A stretch of 64,000 nucleotides of DNA from Diphasiastrum complanatum (lineage: Eukaryota > Streptophyta > Lycopodiopsida > Lycopodiales > Lycopodiaceae), in contig CM055106.1 in NCBI GenBank assembly GCA_029204225.1, positions 24,633,368 through 24,697,367 of the forward strand. The letters run 5' to 3'. How positions within the stretch are numbered: the stretch's first letter is position 1; each line of letters starts with the position of its first letter. The notes beneath the pieces were generated by a model. That model had not been told where the DNA came from, did not search any database, and saw nothing but the letters and a program-made list of their open reading frames with translations. Position numbers and translations under genes: made by a program. Of the stretch, positions 30,921 through 42,246 are shown in pieces.

Positions 30921-31460
30921 CCTCCATAGCTTCTTGCATAGTAGCGTACTGCTCTCGTCGTTTCAGTTCTCTCCTGATGCTATGTGGAAACCCTGCGAAG
31001 AACCAGATGATCACCGCATAATCAGGAGTTAGGGCTGCATTGCACTCGGATCGTAGATGTTTGACCCGCTCAATATAGTCCCTGACCCTTTCTCGTTTTC
31101 CCATCTTGACCTTACTGAATAGGAGAAACAGGTCTTCTAGAAACTTCCTTGGTTTAAAGCGCGTGATGAGAGCTGCTTTAACCACTTCTCAGGTGGATTT
31201 TTCTTTCTCTGACAAATTGAAAAACCAATCTTGAGCCACTGCTACTAGTGACATGGAGAACAACATCAACTTCTCTGCAAGTGTCCGATCGCCATAGATT
31301 TCACAAGCTTGCTCGTAGATCTAGAGGAAGCGGATGGGATATGATGATCCATCGTATTTTGGTATCTCATCTGAGGTCCCCTCTGGACTGGTTGCAAAAG
31401 TGCGACAGGTACGGGTCGACCCATTGGATCCATTGGCACTGGTTCCGATTCTGTCTCTTG
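30826..31460 (-). pseudogene. Gypsy K gag
   Basis: The minus strand shows MDPMGRPVPVALLQPV near 31450 and then, after stops, the preserved block KAALITRFKPRKFLEDLFLLFSK, MGKRERVRDYIERVKHLRSECN and FPHSIRRELKRREQ. This is the capsid (retrotrans_gag) region. Gypsy H encodes the same block on the plus strand (KPRKLLEDPFLLLSKVKMGK), so K and H are one family. No zinc knuckle is visible before the protease. Confidence 0.85.
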
Positions 31461-32832
31461 TTGTGCAGCTGCTAATCTAGGAAGGTGTGGTGCTTGATTC
31501 GTTGTCCTTCTTGCTACTGATCATCCAAATCTCAGATTCATCTGATGGTGGGTCCAAGATAGTCGGATTTCACTTGTATAGTGGGATGCAATCTGGATCT
31601 TATGGATCTAATCAAACTGATAGGCCGATGTTGAGGATTCAAGCCTTGTACGGTGGTTTTTCCTTGATAACTTCTTACTCCTTGGACTGATTGTCTTGAG
31701 ATTTTGATAGTAGCTAGATCTGATGCAGATCTTTCTACTCATATAGTCTGCAAGGGTTCTTTAATGTGAGGGTTGGCTGTGCGAGGGTTCTTTAGCTATT
31801 TTGTAGACAAAAAATCTTGATATCTCTCAAATAATTGGGAAGTAACTCTCGCAAAGATCACAGGAGCTGAATCTGGCCTAGATCTAACTCTAAAAATCTC
31901 TGCAAGAGTTAATTCTCACATTTAGTGAAAATTTCACTATTTGCAAGTGTTCGAAATCACTAATTTGGCTTGATTGCCAATAATCAGTACTAACTCTCGC
32001 AGGCTTCATCACTAATGGAAATTGACATTCTGGATCGATTGGAATTGTTTGCAAGAGTTCTCTCTAGAAGGATTTGCTAGATCTTTACTTTTTAGTGATT
32101 TTTTAACACTTAACCCAATTTTCTGCTCACTGAAATCAAAGTAACTCTCACAAACTCTTTTGCGTTCTAGTTTCACTGAGATGGAACTTTAGAATTCTCT
32201 GCGAGGGTTCTTGACTATTGGAATTAAAATTTTTAGTGTTTGCGAGCGTTCTTTGGCACTTTCCCATCTTTTTTTTCACTGAAAACTCTCGCACAGATAC
32301 TTTAATTTTGAACTAACTCTCGCAAGCTCCACTATGTCCTAGTCTCATTGAGATGGAACTTCAGAGGGCTCTACGAGAGTTTTTATGAAGATTTGAATTT
32401 TTTGATTTTTTACAAGGATGTTTTGAATTTTATTGATTTTTTCTCTGATTTTTGCAATCTGCTTAAAACTAACTCTCACAAGCTTCTATGCAGGTTTGGG
32501 ACAGTACCCTAGAGATGCTGCCAGTCATGTGAGGGTTATCTCTCATTGGTTTTGGAAAAAACAAAACTGATGAAAATTTTGGCGCTTTTTCCCTCCAAAA
32601 TATAGATTGGTGTATTTTTTTTGGGTTTTCTCCGGTTTTGGTTTGGATGTCAAGCTCTTATAGGCTGTTCAGGGTCTCCTCCACCCTCTCACACCTCCTC
32701 CGCTAGCTTAGAACACTCCAAACACAAGAAAATACAGAAAACTAACTCCTCTTACCCCAAAATCCACCTAAAACTACTCTAAAAAGCAAGACATAACTAA
32801 AATGCAGCTATGCTAGTTAGTGAGAACCTATA
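31461..32832 (-). other. Gypsy K leader with repeated AACTCTCGCA phrase
   Basis: About 1.37 kb between PBS and gag. Words such as AACTCTCGCAAGCTCC, CTGCGAGGGTTCTT and TTCCATCTCAATGAGACTAGG (the last on the minus strand) return every 150-180 bp with decay. Comparable phrases occur in the leaders of gypsy H and F. No coding motif. Confidence 0.55.
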
Positions 32833-32848
32833 TCCGGCAACGGCGCCA
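32833..32848 (-). promoter_or_regulatory. Gypsy K primer binding site (tRNA-Asp)
   Basis: The minus strand reads TGGCGCCGTTGCCGGA, matching the 3' end of plant tRNA-Asp, the usual primer of Tat and Athila elements. One base separates it from the LTR. Confidence 0.92.
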
Positions 32849-32849
32849 T

Positions 32850-33048
32850 TGTAGGGTCGATGTTCTCGTGTCGTAGTAGCTCTCCCGCCTATCAACAAGG
32901 GTTAGAACACTGGATAAGTGCCTAACTATGCATAGATGCTACTTTTAGATAGTTTTCTACTTTTTCCCTAACACTAGCACCACTAACACTACTCACCCTT
33001 AACTCTACTCCACTAAACCTACATTCATCATGATTTTTGTGAAAGGGA

Positions 33049-33101
<53 letters not shown>

Positions 33102-33659
33102 AAGAGAGAGAGGGAGTGAGGGTCGAGGTTAGCTCAAATGCTCCTTATGCTTGCTAATGGAGAATCATTCACTATCACAACCAAATACATGTAAAGTAGA
33201 AGCAAATAGAAAGCACAATCAAAAGCATTAGCAGTAGTGAATAGCAAATGAGGATGCTTCTCTCCAAAGTTTGGTAGAGTTTCCTCCTTCTCAATAAGCA
33301 TGAAAATAGAGTACAAATGGTGTCTTTTTATAAATGTCGAAGGCCCTTGCCTCAAAATTCTATTGGCTAATATGTACATTGATGGACCCAACTTAATCCA
33401 AGGGTCCACAAAAAGTACATTAGAATTTACAAGATTCATGTGAGTCCAAAGTTGGACCCAACTCTAAAATAATAAACTTCTAAGTTTAAAATGACTTTGG
33501 GCCTCAAGTTTTATTTTATTTACAGGGGGTCCAAGTCCATTATTTCTATTTACAATCGCCCTGCGTGCTCCTTGGGTCATGGACTTATACGCGCAGGAAG
33601 CCATGCCCTCGCAACTCATTTTCTTTTATTCACTCTATGTTGAAAATACCCCCAACCCA
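32850..33659 (-). repeat. Gypsy K 5' LTR
   Basis: About 810 bp on the minus strand, from TGGGTTGGGGGTATTTTC to CGACCCTACA. Like the LTRs at 42735 and 54679 it has the GGGCATGGC...GCGCGTATAAG block near its start and a CT tract, here grown to a perfect 64-bp microsatellite (33051-33114), about 200 bp before its end. It abuts the truncated start of gypsy J. Confidence 0.88.
33051..33114. repeat. (AG)n microsatellite inside gypsy K LTR
   Basis: About 30 AG units with two AAAG interruptions at the right end. It occupies the same place as CT tracts in the other LTRs of this family. Confidence 0.95.
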
Positions 33660-34270
33660 CATGGTATGTGCTAGGACATATTATTTCCCAAAATGGCATT
33701 GCCACTGACCCCGAAAGGATCCTTATCATTCAAAATCTACCGGAACCGTGTACGATACGCAAAGTTTACTCTTTCATTAGCCACGCCAACTACTATCGGT
33801 GCTTTATTTTTTATTTCGCTAACAAAGCATGCTTAATCTACAAAGTTGTTGTAGTTCCCAAATGGACGGATGAACAATGCATCGCATTTAGTCAACTCAA
33901 AGAAGCTCTTACCAATGCACCTATCCTCCGGGCTCCTGATTATTCTAAGGAATTCTATGTGCATACCGATGCATCCAAGTATGCCTTTGGAGTAGTGCTC
34001 ACCCAATCGGGAGAATTCAAAAAAGACTACCCAATCTGTTTTTTCAGTAGACAATTGATACCTGCTGAAGTCAATTATACCACTACAGAACGTGAAGCCT
34101 TGGCAATGGTATATGCGATTAAGAAGTTTTGCCATTTACTTCTGAAAAAAGTTTTTGCATTCTTCACTGATCATCAAGCACTGTTATATCTCATCAACAA
34201 GACTTGCACCACATGACATATTACTAGATGGATCCTATTACTGCGAGAATTTGAGTTTAGGATCGTGGTT
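33660..34270 (+). pseudogene. Gypsy J reverse transcriptase end and RNase H
   Basis: Enters RT late, at VLGHIISQNGIATDPERI, so the catalytic part of RT is missing to the left, where the gypsy K LTR abuts. The RNase H blocks are well preserved: EFYVHTDASKYAFGVVLTQS, FFSRQLIPAEVNY, TTTEREALAMVYAIKKF and FFTDHQALLYLINKTC. A single TGA (34214-34216) interrupts the frame, which then continues ITRWILLLREFEFRIVV. Confidence 0.88.
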
Positions 34271-35662
34271 CATAAGGGAGTTCAACATTTTCTAGTAGAT
34301 CATCTGTCCCGAATCTCTAACCTTCTCACCCTTGATCAAGGTGTCAACGATGATTTACCAGATGCCATCCTTTTCCAAGTTGTCTCTACACCCGTATGGG
34401 CTAAGAAAATCACAGAGTATTTAACTTCAGGGCAAATGGATCCTTCCTTATCTAAACATGAACAACGTGCGTTGGTCCTCAAAACAAATCCTTATACATT
34501 AATTGTAGGCCAACTATACAAGCAAGGGTTAAATGGAATCATCCAACGTCTTACTGAAGGTGAAATACCTTCTGTAATTTCCCTCACTCATGAAGGTATT
34601 GGTGTCGGCCATTTCTCTTCTAAAATGACTGCTAAGAAAAAAAATTTGGTCGATTTTCAGTGGCCAACACTCTTCAAGGATATGCACAATTACATAAAGG
34701 CCTGTGATGTCTGCCAACGCACAAAACACTTTCAAAAGACTGACTACATGCCTTTACAATCTGTAACCATTGATCAAGCTTTCCAAAAGTGAAAGATTTA
34801 TTATGTCGGACCCATTAGTCATGCTGCTTGGCACACGCAATCTCGTTACATCATAGTAGCTACGGACTATTGTACCAAATGGGCTAAAGCAAGAGCTGTT
34901 CGCAATGCCGACGCTTGTTCTACTGCAAAATTTTTCTACGAACAAGTTATCGTTCGTTTTGGATGTCCTCTAGAACTTATCAGTGATAGGGGTATACATT
35001 TTTTTAACTCTATCATAGCAAATCTCCTTTCAAAAAATTTTGTGGTACATCTCAAAAATTCCCCATACTATCCACGATGCAATGGCTAGACGGAATCCAC
35101 CAGTAAAATCCTATGTGAAAGTCTCACCAAAACCGTCGAATCCCACCGATCTGATTGGGAACTCAAACTTCATGCTACTCTCTGGGCTTATCGCACCACC
35201 CCGAAGAGAGCTACATGCTTAACCCCTTTCCAGCTTACATATGGCCAAGAAGCCATTATGCCTATAGAATTCCATATCCCCTCCCTTTGAGTGGCCTATA
35301 ATCTTGAGCTAGATAAGTAACAAACTCTAGCAAACAGGTTATTCCATCTGGAACAACTTTGCGAAACATGACTGATCAACATCCATGCTCAACAAGTCCA
35401 CAAACATCGACAAAAAACATGGCATGATCGATCATTGAAACTCAGAGACTTCCAGGTTGGAGATAAGGTCCTGCTATACCAGGCCAAAGCCTTTAAAGGC
35501 AAACTGAAATTTTCTGGTCAAGGTCCTTACGTCATTAAAAAAATCTTTGCCTCTGGATATGTACAACCCCAAATCCTTCAAGACAATATCCTCAACACTG
35601 TGGTCAATGGGAGCAAACTGAGAAAGTGCAATGAGCCCTGGTTTTATCTTTATATGTATTAG
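34271..35662 (+). pseudogene. Gypsy J integrase
   Basis: The HHCC domain is intact: HEGIGVGHFSSKM and CDVCQRTK. The core has YIIVATDYCTKWAKA (D), GCPLELISDRGIHF (D) and, one codon after a TAG, TESTSKILCE (E). SDWELKLHATLWAYRTT and TPFQLTYGQEAIMP follow. The C-terminal block VLLYQAKAFKGKLKFSGQGPY ends with VVNGSKLRKCNEPW, close in wording to gypsy K (KAIKGKLKFTGEGPY). Frameshifts near 34795 and stops near 35083, 35288 and 35320 disable it. Confidence 0.88.
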
Positions 35663-36334
35663 TTGTTTTTCTTTTCTACTGTTCTTCTTTGCTTTTCTTT
35701 ACTGCCTGCCTGCCATTTCAACAATTTTGTTGCTGTGTTTTCTTGATCACACCATCAAGATACTATCAGATCAAGCATACCATCAGTGTTTCTCTAAGAA
35801 AACCACAAAAGTCATTCTTTTCAGAAGAATTTTTTCACACCATCTTAGATAGAATTCGCCTGACCTCTTTTTTACAGTGCACGATTCATTTTTAGCCTCC
35901 ATGAGTTTTGTCTCAAAGACAAACTTTCTAGAAATAAAAAAAGTTAGTTTTTTTCATCATATACCCACTACCAAAATTTCCAAACAATTTGCTGAAGCTT
36001 AGAATAATCCCCACGATTTCTCTGTCATTTCCACGAATTTTGATCAGACACATTTTTGCACTGTCAGACATTGTTCCTATTTTGGCACACAAAAATCACT
36101 TATAGGAATTCGTCGACCCTCAAAAGGCTACCTCAAAATTTGCAACCATCATTACCAAATCGTCGACATTGAGGACAATTTTTGGGTAGATTTGTGAATT
36201 CCTGACAAAAAAAATCTATATATAGACCTCTACCCTTTTCTCCATGAATCCATTCTAGAGTTTTGCTCTCAAGTTCATGCCAAAATTTTTCAAAATTTTC
36301 AAACCTTTCAGAACACTCTAGAATCATTGTTATC
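35663..36334 (+). other. Intergenic spacer between gypsy J pol and the 3' ORF
   Basis: T-rich after pol, then TATATATAGACC near 36216-36230. No coding motif on either strand. The TATA-like word about 110 bp before ATG 36335 could be an internal promoter or chance. Confidence 0.35.
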
Positions 36335-37873
36335 ATGGCCTCCCGAGATCCGGCATTTTGTCTACATCGCCATAAGACCCCAAAGCCTTACATCGACGAC
36401 CTATTCCTATTGGAGGTCAAGAACCACTCTGAGACAGTACGATTAGTCAATGCCATTTTTCTCCGTCTTGGTTTTAATCTCTTGCATCTTCCGGAACACC
36501 AACATGAGAGCCTTGTACGTGTTGCCTATTCCCCCTACTTTGACGAATTCCACACTTTTCATATTCCGTCCAAGGATGGTAGCTACATCTCCATTGATAT
36601 TACACTAGCCAGGATCCAACTGATCGGATTTCCCGATTTTTGCAAATCAATCCAAGAAAAGGGCACCAGCTATGACCCGAATTATTTCAAGACGTTCTTG
36701 CTCGACGACGACAAAACCATCGCTCACACCCACGATGGCATCACCACAAAACTTATCAAAGATCCCAAACTATGAGTAGCCACAGAGATCCTTCTCATTT
36801 TGACAGAGATCCACATCATTCGCATGGATCACATTCCTCCAAGTGACCTTTTTGCACTCACCATGACATCGAGTGACCCCACTCATACCTTTAAGTGGGT
36901 AGAAAAGATTGCAGAAAAACTCTACTTGGCCCTCAAACAGTGAAAGGCAACCACTAAATGTGGTTACCTCCTGTAGATGATCCTCTAGCAACACCTGGGC
37001 TGCAAGACAACAATCGCACTCAAGGAGCTAAAAACACTATTTTCTAGCACCAGAAAATGAGCCAGCCCCCAAGTAGCAGATCCTCAGCCAGATCCACCCA
37101 CCAAGAAGTAGAAAGATAAGGCGGTTAGCACTGAAGCCGCCCCCAATGACATTAGGGCCGAGTATGCTGATTTCGGCGGGAGCCTTAGACCCTCTCAAGT
37201 CCCAAAGGAGGTCTTAGCCCAACAAGAAGCCCTACTCCAATAGGCTACGGCAAGAAGACAGGCGGTAGCAGCAACAGACAGCTTTGGGGATGCCAACTTA
37301 TATGGCTCTGGTTCAGTCGGTGGGATTCAAGTCACTCAGGGTACTTCAGCAATCCATGCAACTAAGCCTCCACCCACCACTTGCTACCACTTCCACTTCT
37401 TCCATCACAATTAACATTGGGTTTGACTCTACTATTCCACCAAAACCTTCTCAGGTACCTACCTCACTTCTGCTTGACTCCTCACTCGACGTCAACAATT
37501 TTGCTCTCCAATTACTCAATCAGATTTCCTTCATATCCTCTCCTCCCCACGCTTCCTCTCCCCACAAAATTCCAACACCTCCTACCTCACCACAATCGCC
37601 TCCTCAAAAAACATAGTCTCCTCCTTTGACACCTCACTCAGCTCCACCTGCTTATCTCCCAAACGCCTCTTCTACACAATTTTCTGATCTTCTCCCTTAC
37701 AACTCTATGCCTTATCCAAATCACCTATGCTCCTTCCCTGACATTGGCATATGGGAGCAATTACCACTGACTACCCAAAAGATGGTTTGGTTGGTGAATG
37801 AGCTTCAATACAACATCTACGGAACCTTGTCAGATCAACAAGCAGTACGACAGGTCGATGACGGTGCCATCCT
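36335..37873 (+). pseudogene. Additional ORF downstream of gypsy J pol
   Basis: Starts MASRDPAFCLHRHKTPKPYIDD and stays open to 36775. In the same frame, with stops, it continues HIPPSDLFALTMTSSDPTHTFKW and a Gln/Pro/Ser-rich stretch. Short Pro/Ser/Thr-rich frames follow to about 37870. No zinc finger, protease, RT or clear transmembrane segment is visible, so an envelope is not supported. Tat and Athila elements commonly have an extra ORF of unknown function between pol and the 3' LTR, and the position and strand fit that. It is directly followed by the LTR at 37874. I do not recognise a domain. Confidence 0.5.
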
Positions 37874-38335
37874 TGTTGTGGGTATTTCCTACACAGTAAT
37901 AAACAAGTGGGTCCCACCACTTAAAATACTGTTGGCCAAGCCTTACCTAGTGGGCCCCACCATAGTACATTGTAAGTAGAGAAATAAGTGTGAGGGCACT
38001 GACATCCTGCGCGTGTAAGCCCAACCCAGCACAAGTTGTAATGAATCCTAGGAATAAGAGACTAGGGGCTTAAAACTCTAAAATGACATTAGAGGTCCTA
38101 AGTCAAGTTGAAAATAAAAAAGCTAAAAGAGTCCAACTTAAAACTCACATGAATCATGTGAGTGCCCTTGTGCTTTCTTAGCACCAATAGATTTAAGTTG
38201 TGTTTATTTTAAAGGCTTGGATTAGAATCCTTGCCCCAATGAAGTGGCCAATGAGAGTGAAGGAGGCTCACCTCTAAAATCTATAAGAGAGAGCCATTTC
38301 CTTTGTATTGTATCATCTTCAGTTCTCATTCTAAG

Positions 38336-38429
<94 letters not shown>

Positions 38430-38619
38430 ACGTTGGGATAGAATAGCTTTGGGTAGGCGCTCGAGCCCCCAAAGCCTTTCTCAACCTAGGCATTCTCTCT
38501 CTCCCTCTCTCCACTCTCTTTCTCCTTTCTCTCCTCTCCCTCTCTCTTCTTGCTATGCAGGTGAAGGCGAAGTTGCTGCTCTCAATGATGGACCCCTATG
38601 CTACATCGACGACACAACA
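37874..38619 (+). repeat. Gypsy F LTR (5' LTR, perhaps shared with J as 3' LTR)
   Basis: 746 bp from TGTTGTGGGTATTTCC to ACGACACAACA. It has the family block GTGAGGGCACTGACATCCTG, GCGCGTGTAAGCCC and a CT microsatellite about 190-280 bp before its end. It is followed one base later by an Asp PBS, so it acts as a 5' LTR. It is also placed exactly where the 3' LTR of gypsy J would be. It is the most diverged of the four long copies. Confidence 0.8.
38341..38427. repeat. (CT)n microsatellite inside gypsy F LTR
   Basis: About 43 perfect CT units. Leucine/serine-repeat reading frames across it are artefacts. Confidence 0.97.
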
Positions 38620-38620
38620 G

Positions 38621-38636
38621 TGGTGCCGTTGCCGGA
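38621..38636 (+). promoter_or_regulatory. Gypsy F primer binding site (tRNA-Asp)
   Basis: TGGTGCCGTTGCCGGA, one mismatch (C to T at the fourth base) from the Asp-tRNA PBS of gypsy K. Confidence 0.9.
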
Positions 38637-38750
38637 GAGCACCACACACTCGTTTCGCCACATAGCTTTCTCACTCTCTTTCTCTTTTCCTCTATCTCTC
38701 TCTTTCTTCTCTCTCATCATTCTTTTTCATCAAGTGCATACCAGTGCATA

Positions 38751-39800
38751 CAAGTGCATACCAGTCTGCGAGGGTTTGTTCTTAGAAAATCTTAAAATTT
38801 TGCCAAAAAAACCCCAAAAAAATGCACTTTTTTCAAGATTTTTTGAGTTTCCTTGGGAAGTAACTCTTGCAGCTTGGTTAGCAAGTGAATCTAACTGAGA
38901 TATAAGTGCATATCAATCTTCAAGGGTTTATTCCCAGAAAATCTTAAGATTTAGCAAAAAAAACCCAAAAAATGCACTTTTTTCACGATTTTTTAAGTTT
39001 TCTTGAAAAGTAACTTTTGCAGATTGGTTAGCGGGTAAACTAACTGAGATACAAGTGCATACTAGTCTGTGAGGGTTTGTTCCCAGAAAATCTTAAAAGT
39101 TTGCAAAAAAAACCCTCCAAAAATGCACATTTTTAAAGATTTTTTGAGTTTCCTTGGGAAATAACTCTTGAAGAATTGTGAGAAGCTGAATCTGACTAAG
39201 ATACAAGTGCATACCAGTCTGCAAGGGTTTGTTCCTAGATAATCCTAAAATTTTGCAAAAAAAAACCTTCAAAAAATGCACTTTTTTCAAGATTTTTTGA
39301 GTTTCCTTAAGAAGTAGTTCTCGCAGCTTTGTGAGCAAGTGAATCTGACTTAGATACAAGTGCATACCTGTCTGAAAGGGTTTGTTCCCAGAAAGTCCTA
39401 AAATTTTACCAAAAAATTCCCAAAAATGCACTTTTTTCAAGAATTTTTGAGTTTCCTTGGGAAGTAACTCTTGCAGCTTTGTGAGCAAGTGAATCTGACT
39501 TAGATACAAATTCATACTAGTCTGCAAGGGTTTGATCCCAGAAAATCTTAAAATTTTGTCAAAAAAACCCCAAAAAGATGCACTTTTTTAAAAAAAAATT
39601 GAGTTTCCTTGGGAAGTAACTCTTGCAGCTTTGTGAGCAGGTAAATCTAACTTAGATACAAGTGTAGACCAGTCTGCAAGGGTTTGTTCCCAGAAAGTCT
39701 AAAAAATTTGCAAAAAAAACCCCAAAAAAAATGCACTTTTTTCATGATGTTTTAAGATCTGCTGGGAAGTAACCTTCGAAAAGAGTTTTGTAGATATATC
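38751..39800 (+). repeat. Tandem array, seven copies of a ~150-bp unit, in gypsy F leader
   Basis: Units start at about 38751, 38902, 39051, 39202, 39355, 39505 and 39655, with spacings of 149-153 bp. Each contains, in order, ACAAGTGCATACCAGTCTG, GGGTTTGTTCCCAGAAAATC, an A-run, ATGCACTTTTTTCAAGA, TTTTTGAGTTTCCTTGGGAA and TAACTCTTGCAGCTTTGTGA. The array lies between PBS and gag. The minus-strand 144-codon frame over 39093-39527 merely translates the repeat three times. Tat-like and Ogre elements are known for tandem repeats in untranslated regions and can seed satellites. Confidence 0.95.
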
Positions 39801-40437
39801 TAATCTAGCCCTGGATACTGTAATTTGTGAAGATCCAATGGTCAGATTTTCAAATATTTAAGAAAAAGTGCCAAAAAATTGAGTTTTTTCAAGATCCTGA
39901 CAAATCTGTCCATCAAGAACTCTTGAAGAACTCACATTGTCTAGAAATGGTCCAGATACAGCTACTGTAGGAAGGTTGAGGATTTGATTCACTCAGGTGT
40001 GAAGAAATCTCAAAAAAAAAAAAAAAACCCATGGAAAAGGGCTAAAATCACACTATTAGCCAATTGAAACTGATCAGATCTTGTCAAATCTAGGTTGCAG
40101 TCACATTATCCATCAAGATCCAACATCTCTGGACTGAATCAAGTGAATGAACCTCAGATCAAGCCGATCAGTTCCCTCCACATCAACCACTATCCATCCA
40201 TCATTCTTCTGTCCCATCTCTATTCCATCTTCTATCTCCATCTCTGCTAGATAAATCCATTTCTGTCTCTATTCTCATCCATACTGATCCACCGTTTACC
40301 GATTCTCTTCTCTCTTTTTTTTTTTCCATCTCCCACAAAAAAAAAAGAAAAAAAAAGAGGTTGGAACACCAGAGTCATTGAGCAAACCTTGAAGCAATTC
40401 ACCAACTAGCTACTTTGCGACATTCTAGTGTTGAACT
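39801..40437 (+). other. Remainder of gypsy F leader
   Basis: Diverged continuation of the repeat (GGGAAGTAACCTTCGAAAAG) to about 39930, then A- and T-rich runs at 40010-40027 and 40312-40355. No gene. Confidence 0.5.
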
Positions 40438-41070
40438 ATGGAGACCGCCCTTGTAGGATTATCGAAATTAAAAATGTTTCCTGTTGAAACAATCCAAGAC
40501 TACACCTATCAGATCTATCATCTAGTGAAAGATTGTGATCCCCCGATTTCCCAACAGATCATCATGGCAAAATACTTTGCTGGACTGCCCAAAAGGATCA
40601 GATTTGGTATGGAAGAGTTAGCATCCTATGCGTCGCTTGCACAACTTTGTAAGGATGTTGCCTTGATGGAAATCTCACTCGGGAAGAAGGATTTTCCATA
40701 TCCAGATGGGGAATCACAGCAACAAAGGTCGACAACGAGCGATGATCCAACAAGAATGGAACCCCATTCAAGGCAACAAAGTGCAGCAAGGTCAAGCATA
40801 TCAAGTGCAGCAGAAGACCAAGAACCTTGCACTTCAAGCTGTCAGCAAGCTTATGCTCGCTCTATTAAGTTTCTTGAAAAGGACGAATGTACCTTATGCT
40901 TTGGAGATCATCCAAGTACCAGATGTCCAATCAAGAATCCGTGCTTCTTAAAAGGACAAAATACAAAGCAACAGGCTTGTCGACAGCAAGATCCAGCGAT
41001 TCAACGGTCAGAAGCAGAATCAAGTCAACAAGGAGGTCACCAGAATATGAACTTCTTAGAATCATTATAA
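40438..41070 (+). pseudogene. Gypsy F gag, C-terminal half
   Basis: A 210-codon frame. VETIQDYTYQIYHLVKDCD and MAKYFAGLPKRIRFGMEELA resemble the C-terminal capsid domain of gypsy gag. A Gln/Ser-rich linker follows and then CTLCFGDHPSTRCP, a zinc-knuckle-like box with spacing C-x2-C-x3-H-x4-C, one residue shorter than the usual x4 before His. The N-terminal half of gag is missing or unrecognisable before 40438. The sequence runs into copia E at about 41070. Confidence 0.65.
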
Positions 41071-41176
41071 GAGAGCAAGGACAAAAATATTCTTTTTGAT
41101 GTGACATGTGGGAGCTAGCCCCACTATCAATCCACCATATGCCCTTGCTTGATGTTGGTGTTGTAGATGCCATCAA
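40931..41176 (-). pseudogene. Copia E protease start
   Basis: MMASTTPTSSKGIWWIDSG and ASSHMSHQKEYF, the copia protease active site. Copia sequence stops about 20 codons further at roughly 41070. The remaining codons of this frame lie antisense to gypsy F gag, showing that copia E is truncated at its 3' side. Confidence 0.8.
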
Positions 41177-42020
41177 GGATGAATTGTAATCATCCCCTTC
41201 CTCCTCAAGAACAAGATTGCCTTGCTTGTCCTTCTCTTGAGCATTTTTCTTCTTGAAGCACTCGGAAGCAAAATTTTCTTTTTTGCCACAAAAGAAACAT
41301 TTGAGCTTAGATTTGTCCTTCTTGGACTTTCCATTGGAACTAGATCCACAATCCTTGTCCTCGGCCTCCTTTCGTTGGTTCTTCTTGGATGGATGAGTCT
41401 TCTTTTTGCCTTTGAATGAACATGGATCCCATCCTTACTTTGAGATAAAGCATTCTACTCTCCTCGTCCAGAAGCACATTGTGATGCTTGTCAATGGAAG
41501 GTAGTTGGTCTTGGATGGAAAAGCTTTGGACTAGATTGGTGTATTCATCAACAAGTCCATTTAAAATGACTTGCACTAGCTCATTATCATGGATTTCTCT
41601 ACAATGGATGCCAACTCTTTGTTCAAATATTTGATTCTAAGCACATACTCTTGTGAACTCGCACCACTTCCCTTCATGCTTTGAAGCACTTGATTTCTAA
41701 GCATGAGTATCCTTGAAGTGTTATTGGATTCATAAATTTCTTTTTAGTGAATCCCAAGCCTCCTTGGCCGAGATACAAGATGACACCTCTTCCAAGGGGT
41801 CATTGCTCACGTTCATCTTGATGCAATTTAAGGCCAATCTAGCCTCTCTCTTGTATATAATTTGCTCTTGCCCACCTAGAGGTTCATCCTCCTCTTCTTG
41901 GACAATGTCATAGATATCATGGGGCACCAAGAGTAACTCCATTCTCTCTTTCCATATGGAATAATTAGTTGATGTAAGCCTCTCATTGGCTTCTAGTAAA
42001 AATCCATCCATGGATGCCAT
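41177..42020 (-). pseudogene. Copia E gag
   Basis: Starts MASMDGFLLEANERLTSTNYS with WKERMELLLVPHDIYDIVQ and LALNCIKMNVSNDPLEEV. A frameshift near 41730 leads to QVILNGLVDEYTNLVQSF and the charged region. The zinc knuckle CFFCGKKENFASEC near 41270-41315 lacks its His (Asn in its place). The family is close to copia A, B and C. No PBS or LTR is found upstream, so the 5' end is truncated within about 200 bp of the ATG. Confidence 0.85.
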
Positions 42021-42246
42021 TATGAACGATTTAGCTCTTGAAATTCACAAAGATTTCTCTATATGGAATGATCCAAGGTAGAACTCTAGCACTTAAAATG
42101 CTTCTATTCTCGGTCCAATCAAACTAGCACAAATCTTGGATGATGTTACAATGAGATCAACGCCAAAATCTAGCAAATCACTCCCTAGATCTATGATTTT
42201 TGGCAATGCACTCCCTAGTTTTCACCTCTCTCTATCAAGATCTGAA

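Noticed and set aside
36335-37873. Envelope gene of an endogenous retrovirus-like element
   Set aside because: No signal peptide, no transmembrane segment and no cleavage-site pattern are visible, so only an additional ORF is called.
38244-38441. Leu/Ser-repeat protein frame
   Set aside because: Produced by the CT microsatellite of the gypsy F LTR. The frames at 62467-62721 and 62892-63281 are the same kind of artefact.
39093-39527. 144-codon minus-strand frame with threefold internal repeat
   Set aside because: It is a translation of the 150-bp tandem array on the antisense strand; the protein repeat follows from the DNA repeat.
38751-39800. CRISPR array
   Set aside because: Units are 150 bp, contiguous and diverged, without short identical repeats separated by unique spacers, in a eukaryotic retroelement leader.
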